Source: an uncultured Bacilli bacterium
GTDB taxonomy: Bacteria > Bacillota_I > Bacilli_A > RF39 > UBA660
Assembly (NCBI GenBank): GCA_934095865.1
Contig: CAKOKU010000007.1
Coordinates: 1-59,814, forward strand
Direction of reading: 5' to 3'
Length of the DNA: 59,814 bases
Shown: positions 1 through 8,928 of the stretch, in pieces
Layout of the letters: every line of letters starts with the position of its first letter
How positions within the stretch are numbered: position 1 is the first letter of the stretch
Notes under the pieces: model-generated
Told to the model about the DNA's origin: nothing
What the model saw: only the letters and a program-made list of their open reading frames with translations
Databases searched by the model: none
Made by a program: the position numbers and the translations under genes

Positions 1-14
1 CTTTCTTTTGACAT
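1..14 (-). CDS. Rpn-family nuclease, 5' end only (second copy, cut by window edge)
   Basis: Only the first codons (M-S-K-E-) are inside the window; the gene runs off the left edge. The start ATG at 14 and its upstream GGAG are identical to those of the complete Rpn-type gene starting at 13454. The identity continues upstream for about 350 bp, so this is a second copy of the same gene-plus-RNA module. Whether the rest of the copy is intact cannot be seen. Confidence 0.75.
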
Positions 15-352
15 AAGCACTCCTCTTTTCTATTAGAAGGAATTAGTCCTTCTAATATATATATTAGGGAAAAGTTGGTGATTTCCTTTAAAAGTTGTTA
101 ATTTTTAATAAAAAAAATAAAGCTGTCATTTTTCGTGACAACTTTTGACATAGTTTCTTAATCATTAATTTAGGTACTAACAATATCTATATCTTTTGTT
201 TAGGAATAGTATTCCAAGAAAAATCCTTGTTTCCAATCTACTTTATATAGATTACTTTATAAATAAAGTTACTTCTTATATTAAAAGCCTTAACCTTTAA
301 TTTTTAGTGACATTAAACTATCTTTAATCGTAGCAGGAATCTGGCGGGCACC
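1..352 (-). repeat. Duplicated module: Rpn 5' end plus template-RNA 3' module, copy A
   Basis: This block is nearly identical to 13441-13791, with a handful of substitutions and a small length change in the A-tract near 110. It covers the Rpn start, its leader, the terminator hairpin and the conserved 3' module of unit U1. Similarity falls abruptly at the template core (343 onward), where U1 and U6 carry different sequence. This points to recent duplication or gene conversion with independent cores. Confidence 0.9.
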
Positions 353-484
353 ATTGCTGTTAATAGTCCAGTTGTTGCCAAGATGGCCGGCGCTATTCTG
401 ATTCCACTCATTAGAGTGAGCACTAGCCGCGTTGAAATTAGAAGGCGACTTGAAGTCTATCCATTTCTTTTTAGGATTTCTCTA
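110..484 (-). ncRNA. DGR template-RNA-like unit U1
   Basis: A -10 box TATAAT lies at 490-495 (minus strand). The template-like core at 343-449 starts GTCGCCTTCT and ends GGTGCCCGCC, borders shared with the VR of the target gene. Read in the VR frame it has 9 AAC/AAT codons of 29. The core is followed by the conserved 3' module (about 150-342) with short hairpins, for example AATCTA/TAGATT and CTTTAT/ATAAAG. An intrinsic terminator follows (stem GTTGTCA/TGACAGC at 122-142, then a T-run). There is no start codon in the VR frame and a stop soon after the core, so it is probably noncoding. Alternative: decayed 3' end of a target gene. Confidence 0.7.
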
Positions 485-505
485 AATTAATTATAACATG
501 CAAAA

Positions 506-895
506 TTACTTATTGCTATTTGTAAGTCTTTTTGTTAGATTAACAAAGCGAGTTGAGCATATTTTAAAATAAGCATAAATTCCTAGTAGAGCATAAAGAA
601 TATTTAAAATCAAATCCCAAATCTTTAGAGCTATTTTTAAGATATTACTATCCCCCATAATATTAAATATTTTTGGACCAAGGTCAATTATTAGTTCAAA
701 TGGCAACTTGCCAACAATTATTACAAGAGCAATTAATATAAGTTCAATAATAAACTTTACAATATTTGTTATGTCGGCCTTAGTTAAAAAAGTCCAAACT
801 TCCTTTATTAATTCTTTTAATGTAAGTGATTTTTCTTCTTCTGGTGCTTTAATTTCAGCTTTTTCCTTCTTTTTTGGTAATTCTAATTCATTCAT
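506..895 (-). CDS. Small membrane protein, unknown
   Basis: 129 aa, not recognised. Residues 1-40 are charged and Lys/Glu-rich (predicted cytoplasmic). Two hydrophobic stretches follow, roughly residues 45-65 and 90-110, the second ending in a basic tail. An AGGG Shine-Dalgarno lies 5 nt before the ATG. It sits between template unit U1 and the PLP lyase gene on the same strand, with a 30-bp gap to the latter. Nothing links it to the DGR except position. Confidence 0.7.
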   Translation of the reverse strand: MNELELPKKKEKAEIKAPEEEKSLTLKELIKEVWTFLTKADITNIVKFIIELILIALVIIVGKLPFELIIDLGPKIFNIMGDSNILKIALKIWDLILNILYALLGIYAYFKICSTRFVNLTKRLTNSNK

Positions 896-925
896 ATTTT
901 CCCTCTATTCTTTTCTTTTAAGCTT

Positions 926-2152
926 TTACTTTAATATGTTATTAATAGCATTAATTATAGCTAATTTACCATATTCGTAAGTTATTCCACCTTGTAAATA
1001 AGCAATGTACGGACTTCTTATTGGTCCATCGCAACTTATTTCTATTGAAGATCCTTGTGTAAAAGAACCGCTGGCCATTATAATTTCGTCGTCATAACCA
1101 GGAGTTTTAACCGGAATTGGTAAGACATTACTGTCAATAGCGCTTGATGCCTGGATTCCTTGAACAAATTTTATTAATAAATCTTGGTCATTAAAGATTA
1201 TTCTTGTTACAATATCACTCCTTGATTCATTATATTTTGGGAAGACTGTATATCCTAATTTTTCAAGAAGATAACTTGCTAACATTCCAGTTTTAATAGC
1301 ACTGCATACGGCCGTTGGAGCCATGTATAGTCCTTGAAGAAAAGAACGGTTGGTTCCCAGAGATGGCCCTATTTCTTTACCTTCACCAGGAGCAGTTAGT
1401 CTTTCGGCACATAATGTTATTAAGTCAGTACGACCGGCAATATAAGCACCTGTACTACTAATACCAGCGCCAAGATTTTTTATTAGTGAACCAACCATAA
1501 TATCAGCTCCTACTTCAGTAGGTTCTTTCTTATTTACAAATTCACAATAACAATTGTCTACCATGATTATTGTTTTAGGACTGACTTTTTTAATAAGTGT
1601 ACATACCTTTTCTAATTTGTCTAAATCAATTGTATTTCTATTTGCATAACCGACACTTCTTTGAATTTCAATTACTTTAACATTATTATTTTTTAGATAG
1701 TCGCTAATTTTATCATAATCAAAGTCGTTATTAACTAAATCAATTTGATCATATTTAACATTAAAAGTCGCTAAACTACTGGCATTATTTCTTATTCCTA
1801 TGACTTCATCTAAAGTATCATATGGCTTTCCACAAATTGATAGTAAGATGTCACCTGGTCTTAGTAAGGCAAATAAACATACACTTAACGCATGAGTACC
1901 ACTTATCAATTGAGTTCTTACCAAAGCGTCTTCGCTCCCTAATACTTGAGCAAATAAACTTTCTATTTTGTCGCGGCCTGTATCATTGTATCCATAACCA
2001 TTTGTACCAGCAAAAGCAGTTTCACTAATATTATTATCTTTAAAAGCTTTTAAAACTTTTTGGCTATTATAAAAGCTAATCTCTTCCGCTTTCTCTAATA
2101 AATCACGATTATTGCTTTCAAACTCTGTAACTAAGTTTTCTATTTTAGTCAT
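926..2152 (-). CDS. Methionine gamma-lyase family PLP enzyme (YnbB-like)
   Basis: 408 aa, about the usual length for the family once called aluminium resistance proteins. It is a fold-type I PLP enzyme related to Cys/Met metabolism lyases; the precise substrate is not known from sequence. Visible features are the N-terminal GYGYND segment, SGTHALS (phosphate/cofactor region), MVDNCYCEF with the ring-stacking Asp, and GSLIKNLGAG with the Schiff-base Lys. The C-terminal SCDGPIRSPY is typical of the family. The start overlaps the end of the upstream SDR gene by 8 bp, so the two are probably co-transcribed. Confidence 0.9.
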   Translation of the reverse strand: MTKIENLVTEFESNNRDLLEKAEEISFYNSQKVLKAFKDNNISETAFAGTNGYGYNDTGRDKIESLFAQVLGSEDALVRTQLISGTHALSVCLFALLRPGDILLSICGKPYDTLDEVIGIRNNASSLATFNVKYDQIDLVNNDFDYDKISDYLKNNNVKVIEIQRSVGYANRNTIDLDKLEKVCTLIKKVSPKTIIMVDNCYCEFVNKKEPTEVGADIMVGSLIKNLGAGISSTGAYIAGRTDLITLCAERLTAPGEGKEIGPSLGTNRSFLQGLYMAPTAVCSAIKTGMLASYLLEKLGYTVFPKYNESRSDIVTRIIFNDQDLLIKFVQGIQASSAIDSNVLPIPVKTPGYDDEIIMASGSFTQGSSIEISCDGPIRSPYIAYLQGGITYEYGKLAIINAINNILK

Positions 2153-2843
2153 TTTTTACACCACCATCTACTCTAATTACCGTATTGTTTATGTAATTAG
2201 CAGCTTCACTTATCATAAATTTAATAACTTGAGCTATTTCCTTTGGCGCGGCAAAGCGATTTAAATATATCTTTTTTTCCTCTTGTTTTTTAAAGTCTTC
2301 AGATAATTCTTTATTCATAGGTGTTTCTACCCACCCCGGAGCAATTGTAACGGTTCTAACATTTGGAGATAATAATTTGGTAAAATTATGCATTAATGAT
2401 ATTATTCCTGCTTTACTGACGTCATAATCAATACCTTCTAAATATTCTGTGTCGATGCCATTAGTGCTGCTAACAAATAAAACACAGCCACCTTTGTTCA
2501 TTTTATCAACTAATAGTTTGGTTAAATAATATGTCCCCCCCAAATTAGTGTTAACCACTTTGGTAAACTCGTCTAAAGTTTTTAAGTTAAAGTCGTTGTC
2601 AATGGCAATACCGGCATTATTTATTAAAACGTCTAAGCATTCAATTTTTTGAGCTAATGCTTCAATACTTTTTGGATCGCCTAAATCTAAATTATAACCT
2701 TTGGCGTTAAACTTTTTTTCTATTTCTTTAGCAAAATCTGTATTACTGTGATAAGTAAATAAAATTTCATATTCATGAGCTAATAATTCTAATGTACTAT
2801 ATCCAATGCCACTCGTAGCACCTGTTATTAAAACTTTTTTCAT
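2145..2843 (-). CDS. Short-chain dehydrogenase/reductase
   Basis: 232 aa classical SDR. It has the TGATSGIG NAD(P)-binding motif near the N terminus, NNAGIA around residue 76, the catalytic Ser in FVSSTNG and the YDVSKAG Tyr/Lys pair. FabG-like in length, but there is no fatty-acid gene nearby, so an oxidoreductase of unknown substrate is the safe call. It overlaps the PLP lyase downstream, suggesting a two-gene operon. Confidence 0.9.
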   Translation of the reverse strand: MKKVLITGATSGIGYSTLELLAHEYEILFTYHSNTDFAKEIEKKFNAKGYNLDLGDPKSIEALAQKIECLDVLINNAGIAIDNDFNLKTLDEFTKVVNTNLGGTYYLTKLLVDKMNKGGCVLFVSSTNGIDTEYLEGIDYDVSKAGIISLMHNFTKLLSPNVRTVTIAPGWVETPMNKELSEDFKKQEEKKIYLNRFAAPKEIAQVIKFMISEAANYINNTVIRVDGGVKND

Positions 2844-2957
2844 AGAAAGCCTTTCTTATTTAAATCATATATTATTTCAATTCAAGATAAGTTTACCAAA
2901 ATAATCTAATCCGTGCAATAACATTCCCAACTTATGATATACTATTATAGTGATATT

Positions 2958-3602
2958 ATGAAAAAAGTAAAAGAATTTTTAAATAAGTATTTAATTTGGA
3001 TAGTTTTGATTATTGCTTTATTTTTATTTTTGTTTATTGTAAGAGCAATTTTTTCTGATTCTATTAAAGAATTTGATAATGCTATTTATAATTATGTTAA
3101 AGTTTTAATCAATCCTGAGCTAACTTTTGTTATGCGGATTATTACTGAGCTGGGTAATTACTTCGTAATGATTCCAATTATTATTATATTTTATATTTTT
3201 AATAAAGATAAAAGTTTTAATAAATATTTTACAACAAATTTGGTGGCCGTTTTTGTTAGTAATGTTATTGTTAAAAATATTATTGGCCGCACAAGACCAA
3301 GTGATATTAATTTAATTATTGAAACTGGTTTTAGCTTTCCTTCTGGCCATTCCATGGTTTCTTTTGCCTTTTATGGTTTCCTAGCTTATTATATTTACCA
3401 TATGCCTTTAGCTAAATCAATTCGTTATTTACTTATTTGCTTATGTGCCCTAATTATTTTTCTTATTGGATTCAGTCGAATTTATTTAGGGGTTCACTAT
3501 GCAAGTGATGTAATTGGCGGTTTCTTATTAGCTATCGTATACCTAATTTTATTTATTAATTTCATTTATAAAAGAGAAGAAAAAAAGAAAGAACTATTAT
3601 GA
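2958..3602 (+). CDS. PAP2-family membrane phosphatase
   Basis: About 214 aa from the ATG at 2958. An in-frame ATG at 2934 lies within what looks like the -10 region, so it is not preferred. The three phosphatase motifs are present: KNIIGRTRP, PSGHS and SRIYLGVHYASDV. Five to six membrane helices are evident. The family dephosphorylates lipid phosphates such as phosphatidylglycerol phosphate or undecaprenyl diphosphate at the membrane; the substrate here is not determinable. It is a single plus-strand gene between minus-strand neighbours. Confidence 0.9.
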   Translation: MKKVKEFLNKYLIWIVLIIALFLFLFIVRAIFSDSIKEFDNAIYNYVKVLINPELTFVMRIITELGNYFVMIPIIIIFYIFNKDKSFNKYFTTNLVAVFVSNVIVKNIIGRTRPSDINLIIETGFSFPSGHSMVSFAFYGFLAYYIYHMPLAKSIRYLLICLCALIIFLIGFSRIYLGVHYASDVIGGFLLAIVYLILFINFIYKREEKKKELL

Positions 3603-3633
3603 TTACATTTTATAATACGTAGTCATAATAGTT
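3592..3633. terminator. Bidirectional terminator between PAP2 and ylxM
   Basis: A 15-bp stem (3592-3606 with 3619-3633, one wobble) lies between convergent genes. It is followed by a T-run on the plus strand and a T-rich stretch on the minus strand. Confidence 0.8.
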
Positions 3634-3635
3634 TT

Positions 3636-3929
3636 TCAATTTAAAATGATTTTAATTTGGTCTTTAATCTTTTCTATATCAGTTTCTTCTAATAGCGATG
3701 TTAAGATTTCCGTATTTTTAATAATATTTAAATTTTGTTCATAATGCTGTAATTTATTCTCACATTTTTTAATGATGTTATGAATAGCGGTTCTAGAAAC
3801 ATTTAAATTTTCAGCAATTTCACTTAAAGAATAGTCTTCATAATAGTAATATTTAAAAATTTCTCGCTCTCTATTAGTCAATAATTTTTCATAGGCATCA
3901 AAAAGTTTAGTTAGTTCTACTCTTTCCAT
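3636..3929 (-). CDS. ylxM: YlxM/p13-like DNA-binding protein
   Basis: 97 aa, UPF0122 family. The sequence LTNREREIFKYYYYEDYSLSEIAENLNVS is a sigma-70 region 4-like helix-turn-helix. Family members are usually encoded next to ffh or ftsY and are linked to the signal recognition particle pathway. Here ylxM follows fhs (stop and start share one base) with ftsY just upstream, so the SRP association is kept. The order ftsY-fhs-ylxM has fhs inserted between the two usual neighbours. Confidence 0.9.
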   Translation of the reverse strand: MERVELTKLFDAYEKLLTNREREIFKYYYYEDYSLSEIAENLNVSRTAIHNIIKKCENKLQHYEQNLNIIKNTEILTSLLEETDIEKIKDQIKIILN

Positions 3930-5548
3930 TAGTTCATTCCTTCTATTTGGCCATTTTTATCAATTTTCATTTTTAAGTAACAGCTTTCTTTAGCTAAACC
4001 AGGCATTGTAATAATATTTCCCATATAAACAATTATCATTTCAGCTCCATTAGCTATTTTTATATCAGTTACATGAATTTGATAATTGGTTGGATTTCCT
4101 AAAAGCTTACTGTTATCACTTAAAGAATTTGGCGTTTTGGCAACACAAATATGATATTTATCTAAGCCTAAATTAGTTAACAACTCAATTTTTTGCTCAG
4201 CGGTGGCTGTATAACTTACGCTGCTAGCGTGATATATTTTAGTTGCTAAAATGGTTATTTTTTCTTTAATTGACATATCGTTAGAATATAATGGTTTTAT
4301 TAGATTATTACTAGTAAATTCAATAACTTTTTTGGCAAATTCTAAGCCACCTTGACTGCCCGAGTTATAGCTATCACAAACTACAAATGGTAAATTTTTG
4401 CTTTTTACAAAATCTTCTACTAACTTAATCTCATTTGATGTATCAGTAATAAATTTATTTAATACAACTAAAATATTATGACTGTATAAAGACATATTAG
4501 AAATATGAGCTTCTAAATTGGGAAAGCCTAATTTTAACTTTGTTAAGTCTTCTTTTTCCATATCTTCTTTTAAAATACCACCGTTATGTTTTAAACTGCG
4601 GATAGTTACATTAATAACAATTAAGTTAGGAAATTTATGAATATTTGGGCAAACAATATCTAAAAATTTTTCACCGCCCAAATCAGAACCAAAGCCGGCC
4701 TCTACCACTGTGTAGGAAGATTCTGTTAGTGCGAGGTTAATTGCTCTAATACTTGGGGCACCATGAGCAATATTAGCAAATGGGCCACCATGAATCAAAC
4801 ATAAGTTTTCTTCTAAAGTTTGAACGGCATTAGGATTAATAGCATCTTTTAATAAAATAGTAAGAGCATCGGTTGCTTGTAAGTCTTTGACGTAAATTGG
4901 GTGATTTTTAGAATTAAAACCAATGATTATTTGACTAATTCTATTTTTTAAATCTTCAAGGTCGATTGCTAAACAAAGAATAGCCATTAATTCACTAGCC
5001 ACACTTAAAGTAAAATGTTCATCTCTAGTATATTTAGAATTAATTGTTAAATTGCGAAGAGCTCGGTCATTAACGTCTAGTACCCTAGAAATGGTTACTT
5101 TTTGGATATCTAAGTTATTACCATTATAGATGTGATTATCAATTATGGCACAAAGGAGATTGTTAGCACTTGTTATAGCATGTATATCACCAGTAAAATG
5201 TAAATTTATATTTTCTTCCGGTATTACTTTGGCTAAACCGCCGCCAGTGGCACCACCTTTAAGACCAAAAACAGGTCCCAGTGATGGCTCTCTTAAAACA
5301 CCAATTGCCTGTTTACCTAACCTATTTAGGGCATCAACTAAACCTATTAGCATGGTTGTTTTTCCCTCACCATAAGGAGTTGGATTAATACTTGTTACTA
5401 AAATCAACTTACTATCCTTTTTTGGTGCTGGGATTATTGGAATATCAAGTTTAGCTATATATTTGCCATAATTAATAATTTCATCTTCACTAAAATCATA
5501 TTTCTGTAAAATTTCAGTTATTTTCTTCAAATTTTCTATTCCTTTCAA
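3929..5548 (-). CDS. fhs: Formate-tetrahydrofolate ligase
   Basis: 539 aa, close to the usual 550-560. It makes 10-formyl-THF from formate, ATP and THF for one-carbon metabolism. P-loop region PTPYGEGKTTM sits near residue 55, REPSLGPVFGLKGGATGGG near 85, and the C-terminal TMPGLAKES segment is typical. It lies 5 bp downstream of ftsY and overlaps ylxM by one base, so these are probably one transcript. Confidence 0.97.
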   Translation of the reverse strand: MKGIENLKKITEILQKYDFSEDEIINYGKYIAKLDIPIIPAPKKDSKLILVTSINPTPYGEGKTTMLIGLVDALNRLGKQAIGVLREPSLGPVFGLKGGATGGGLAKVIPEENINLHFTGDIHAITSANNLLCAIIDNHIYNGNNLDIQKVTISRVLDVNDRALRNLTINSKYTRDEHFTLSVASELMAILCLAIDLEDLKNRISQIIIGFNSKNHPIYVKDLQATDALTILLKDAINPNAVQTLEENLCLIHGGPFANIAHGAPSIRAINLALTESSYTVVEAGFGSDLGGEKFLDIVCPNIHKFPNLIVINVTIRSLKHNGGILKEDMEKEDLTKLKLGFPNLEAHISNMSLYSHNILVVLNKFITDTSNEIKLVEDFVKSKNLPFVVCDSYNSGSQGGLEFAKKVIEFTSNNLIKPLYSNDMSIKEKITILATKIYHASSVSYTATAEQKIELLTNLGLDKYHICVAKTPNSLSDNSKLLGNPTNYQIHVTDIKIANGAEMIIVYMGNIITMPGLAKESCYLKMKIDKNGQIEGMN

Positions 5549-5553
5549 TTTAT

Positions 5554-6540
5554 TTACATCATATCTTTAAATAATCCATAAATATAAGATTCTATGTCAA
5601 ATGGTTTTAAATCGTTAATACCTTCACCAAGGCCAATAAACTTAACTGGAATATTAACTTCTTCTTTGATGGCTAAAACGATGCCGCCTTTAGCAGTACC
5701 ATCTAATTTAGTTAAAACTATACCTGTTATATTAGTAATTTCTTTGAAGGCTTTAGCTTGCATAATGCCATTTTGACCAGTTGTCGCATCAATTACTAGT
5801 AAGGTTTCATGAGGAGCATCTGGAATAAATTTGGCAATTACCTTATTCATCTTTTCTAATTCTTTCATTAAGTTTACTTTATTTTGAAGACGACCAGCTG
5901 TATCTATGATAACAATATCCGCTTTATTTTCAGTGGCAGTAACTAAGCCATCATATATAACGCCAGCAGGATCTGTTTGTTCTTTACCATAAAACATTGA
6001 ATCCGTACGATCGGCCCAAATTTTTAATTGTTCGACGGCACCGGCTCTAAAGGTATCAGCAGCTATAAGCATTACTTTTTTACCTTCATTATGATATTTA
6101 TTAGCTAATTTACCAATTGTGGTAGTTTTACCAACACCATTTACACCTACCATTAAAATAACAGTTGGGCCGGCTGGAGCTATATTAATTTTATCTGTTA
6201 TGTTTTCACCATTAACATAGATTATAAATAATTCATCAACAATTACTTCATTTAAGTATTTTGTATCTGTTATATTTTCCTTCTTTACTCTGGCTTTTAA
6301 ACGCTCAATAAAATTTTCTACTGTATTAATACCAATATCAGCCATAATAAGTATTTCTTCTAATTCATCAAAATAAGCATCATCTACTTTGGTATATTTT
6401 ATGCCTAATATATTTAATTTAGAAACAAATTCTTCTCTTGTCTTTTCTAAGCCTTTATCATAAGCTTCGGCTTCTTTAATACTAGTATCTTCATTCTTCT
6501 TATTAGATACCATACTTTTTAATTTATCAAAAAATCCCAT
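5554..6540 (-). CDS. ftsY: Signal recognition particle receptor FtsY
   Basis: 328 aa from the ATG at 6540 (MGFFDKL), the usual FtsY N terminus. The open frame extends 45 codons further upstream but those residues look untranslated. SRP-GTPase NG domain: GVNGVGKTTT (G1), DTFRAGAVEQL (G2), DTAGR (G3), TKLDGTAKGG (G4) and FIGLGE (G5). It lacks the long acidic A domain of E. coli, as in other Gram-positives. It docks SRP-ribosome complexes to SecYEG. Confidence 0.97.
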   Translation of the reverse strand: MGFFDKLKSMVSNKKNEDTSIKEAEAYDKGLEKTREEFVSKLNILGIKYTKVDDAYFDELEEILIMADIGINTVENFIERLKARVKKENITDTKYLNEVIVDELFIIYVNGENITDKINIAPAGPTVILMVGVNGVGKTTTIGKLANKYHNEGKKVMLIAADTFRAGAVEQLKIWADRTDSMFYGKEQTDPAGVIYDGLVTATENKADIVIIDTAGRLQNKVNLMKELEKMNKVIAKFIPDAPHETLLVIDATTGQNGIMQAKAFKEITNITGIVLTKLDGTAKGGIVLAIKEEVNIPVKFIGLGEGINDLKPFDIESYIYGLFKDMM

Positions 6541-6638
6541 ATCATCATCTTCTTTCTCTAGTAATTTATTATATCTTAATTTGATGGCAAAAAAAAGAAC
6601 TAATCGTCGGTTTGAGATTAAATTCTTTATGAGAAATT

Positions 6639-7301
6639 TTATTTTTTTAAGTTTTCTTTTTGATAAAAAACACAAGTTTCATCATATAATCTAGGTGTAT
6701 CAATATAGGCTTGTTCTTTATTTCTTAATAATTCCAAGGTATATTCAGCACCATATGTGATATAAACATATTTAAACATCAAATAATAATTAGAGTATTT
6801 TACATTATTACCGCCGTTAATCATATCATTTAATGTACCGATGAATGGGCTTGTTTCATCAAATTGATTAGCTATATACGTTGCCATTCCTTCAACTAAC
6901 CACATAACATTTGGAGCATTCCTAATTTTTCTTTGACAAGCGTGAACGAATTCATGAAGAACTAAAGAAATTAAACTTTCTAAATTATCATTTTGACGAA
7001 ATTCAGTTTTTTTATACTCTTCTAACGTTAATGTTTCAATTTTTATTTTTCCATTTTCAACGTGAGTTAAACCACTTACCCAAAGTGGCATTACTCCATT
7101 TTCAAAAAAATGCTTAAATCTAATTCTAAAGTCATTTAAGTCAGGATGAATTGTTAAATCAGCAGAGATGTCATTTTCCTGAAGATGAAAAAAAGCCACT
7201 ATTTTTTCTAATTGACATTCCAATCTTTTACAAAAATAATCAATATAATCTAAATCTTTTTCTGTATATTCAATATTTAAATTTTTAATTCGTTTTAACA
7301 T
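6639..7301 (-). CDS. Putative gluzincin-type metallopeptidase
   Basis: 220 aa, specific family not recognised. It has HEFVH in VLHEFVHACQRK (HExxH zinc motif) and, about 20 residues on, LVEGMATYIA, where the Glu could be the third ligand as in gluzincins. No signal peptide or membrane segment, so predicted cytoplasmic. It sits between an LCP gene (15 bp upstream) and ftsY on the same strand. Peptidase activity is inferred only from the motif. Confidence 0.6.
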   Translation of the reverse strand: MLKRIKNLNIEYTEKDLDYIDYFCKRLECQLEKIVAFFHLQENDISADLTIHPDLNDFRIRFKHFFENGVMPLWVSGLTHVENGKIKIETLTLEEYKKTEFRQNDNLESLISLVLHEFVHACQRKIRNAPNVMWLVEGMATYIANQFDETSPFIGTLNDMINGGNNVKYSNYYLMFKYVYITYGAEYTLELLRNKEQAYIDTPRLYDETCVFYQKENLKK

Positions 7302-7316
7302 TTAAACAATCTCTTT

Positions 7317-8723
7317 CTATTTAGAATATAATGCCCCAACTATTGTTTTATAGTTAGAGATATCTTCTTCGTTTGGTACCATAACATACAACTTATTGGC
7401 CTTATATGAATAAGTGTATTCCATGGCTGATGTTCCATTTAATGATACACTGGTTATATCATAACTAGATGGTTTACTAATTTCTTTTTTAATATAATCT
7501 GTTATCTCTTTTTTTGTCATATTAGTAATCATGGCATCGTCAAGACTATCTAGTAATTTGGTATAATTAGTTAAAATTTTAGGACTTATAGCTTTATTAA
7601 TTAAGGCTGTTAAAACAATCATTTGGTTCTCGCCTCTTGTTATATCTCCATTAGCAAAAGAGTGTCGTTCTCTTACGAATGCTAAAGCCATATCACCATC
7701 TAAGTGATTTAAGCCTTGTTTGAATTTATAAGTTTTGGTCATCTTATCATCGTAAATGCCCGTTTCAAAACTATATTTGCTATTAACATCAAGACCACCT
7801 AAAAGGTCAACTATCTTAACAAGTGATGTAAAGTTTAGACGAACATAATAATCTATTTTAGTGTCTAATAAGTTCTCAACAGCTTTCATGGCAGTATCAA
7901 TGCCATACAAAGAAGCATGGGTTAATTTATCTTTACTATTTATACCTGCTAAAGTTACATAATAATCGCGCGGAATATGGGTCATCACTATTTTTTTCGT
8001 AACTGGATTAACAGTTAAAACAATATTTACGTCGCTTCTTGTTTTCGTTGCTATTTTATTGTAAGTATCTACTCCACTTATATAGATGCTAAAGGTTTCT
8101 TTAAGAATATTTTTAGAAGATGCATTAACATTAGTTTTTATTTTAACTTCGTATTCATAAATATATTTGGTGCTGGCATTATAGGCTTCATCATTTTCTC
8201 TTAAAACAACATCGGTTGAGGCATCTAGTAAAATTGCTGGTATCTTTTCAGCTAATAAAGCAGCCGTAAGAGCCGAAGTATCAGTAAATGCTGTGGTATT
8301 GGGAATGGTATCTGTTATGTTATCAACGGCTTTTTTATAACCATCATCTCCATTAGTTAGAACACCAATATTTCCTATATCTTCTAAATCTTTAGCGGCA
8401 CTTGTTAAAGTAACCACTCGGTAAACTTCTATTTCTGTTTTATTGTTTATCTTGTCTAAAAAATTATTAGTCTTAAATAAATAAAAATTTACTATGCCTT
8501 CTAAAACGAAGATTATGATGCCAAGTAGCAAAGCAAAAATATTTTTATGATTAATGCCGCCTATAATGGCTAAGTTAACTAATATTAATATTATGCTAAT
8601 TACAGTAAAGTAAGTTATATTTAAAATATTAGTATTGTATACCATAAATAAAGTAATAATAGTCAAAAGTACTAGAAGTAAATTAAAAATATGATAAAAT
8701 CTTTTTTTGCCATGTTTTTTCAT
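7317..8723 (-). CDS. LytR-CpsA-Psr (LCP) family protein
   Basis: 468 aa. Four hydrophobic stretches at the N terminus (to about residue 90) are followed by an extracellular domain with the LCP core: HIPRDYYV, YYVRLNFTSLVKIVDLLGG and ALAFVRERHSFANGDITRGENQ, containing the conserved Arg residues that bind polyprenyl pyrophosphate. LCP enzymes transfer wall teichoic acid or other glycopolymers from a lipid carrier to peptidoglycan. It is divergent from a second LCP gene at 8929, sharing a 205-bp intergenic region. AAAGG precedes the start. Confidence 0.93.
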   Translation of the reverse strand: MKKHGKKRFYHIFNLLLVLLTIITLFMVYNTNILNITYFTVISIILILVNLAIIGGINHKNIFALLLGIIIFVLEGIVNFYLFKTNNFLDKINNKTEIEVYRVVTLTSAAKDLEDIGNIGVLTNGDDGYKKAVDNITDTIPNTTAFTDTSALTAALLAEKIPAILLDASTDVVLRENDEAYNASTKYIYEYEVKIKTNVNASSKNILKETFSIYISGVDTYNKIATKTRSDVNIVLTVNPVTKKIVMTHIPRDYYVTLAGINSKDKLTHASLYGIDTAMKAVENLLDTKIDYYVRLNFTSLVKIVDLLGGLDVNSKYSFETGIYDDKMTKTYKFKQGLNHLDGDMALAFVRERHSFANGDITRGENQMIVLTALINKAISPKILTNYTKLLDSLDDAMITNMTKKEITDYIKKEISKPSSYDITSVSLNGTSAMEYTYSYKANKLYVMVPNEEDISNYKTIVGALYSK

Positions 8724-8870
8724 TTAATAAATCCTTTCAATTAAGTAATATCTTTGGTGTTTCTTTTTAACAATAAGAGTATATCATAAAGTTAATTATA
8801 TTTTTAATTTTATTAGTATTCTTTACAAATTATTAGCACATTTATACTTATAAAATCTCATACCATAGTA

Positions 8871-8899
8871 TTGTTAATTTAATTTAATTAAGATATAAT
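8871..8899 (+). promoter_or_regulatory. Sigma-A-type promoter of the second LCP gene
   Basis: TTGTTA at 8871-8876 and TATAAT at 8894-8899 with a 17-nt spacer, followed by AAAAAGAGG as ribosome binding site before the ATG at 8929. Confidence 0.8.
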
Positions 8900-8928
8900 T
8901 ATTTTATGAAAATAAAAAGAGGTTTTAT

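Noticed and set aside
6541..6675. Extended FtsY N terminus
   Set aside because: The extra 45 codons precede the conserved MGFFDKL start, which is the usual N terminus of the family.
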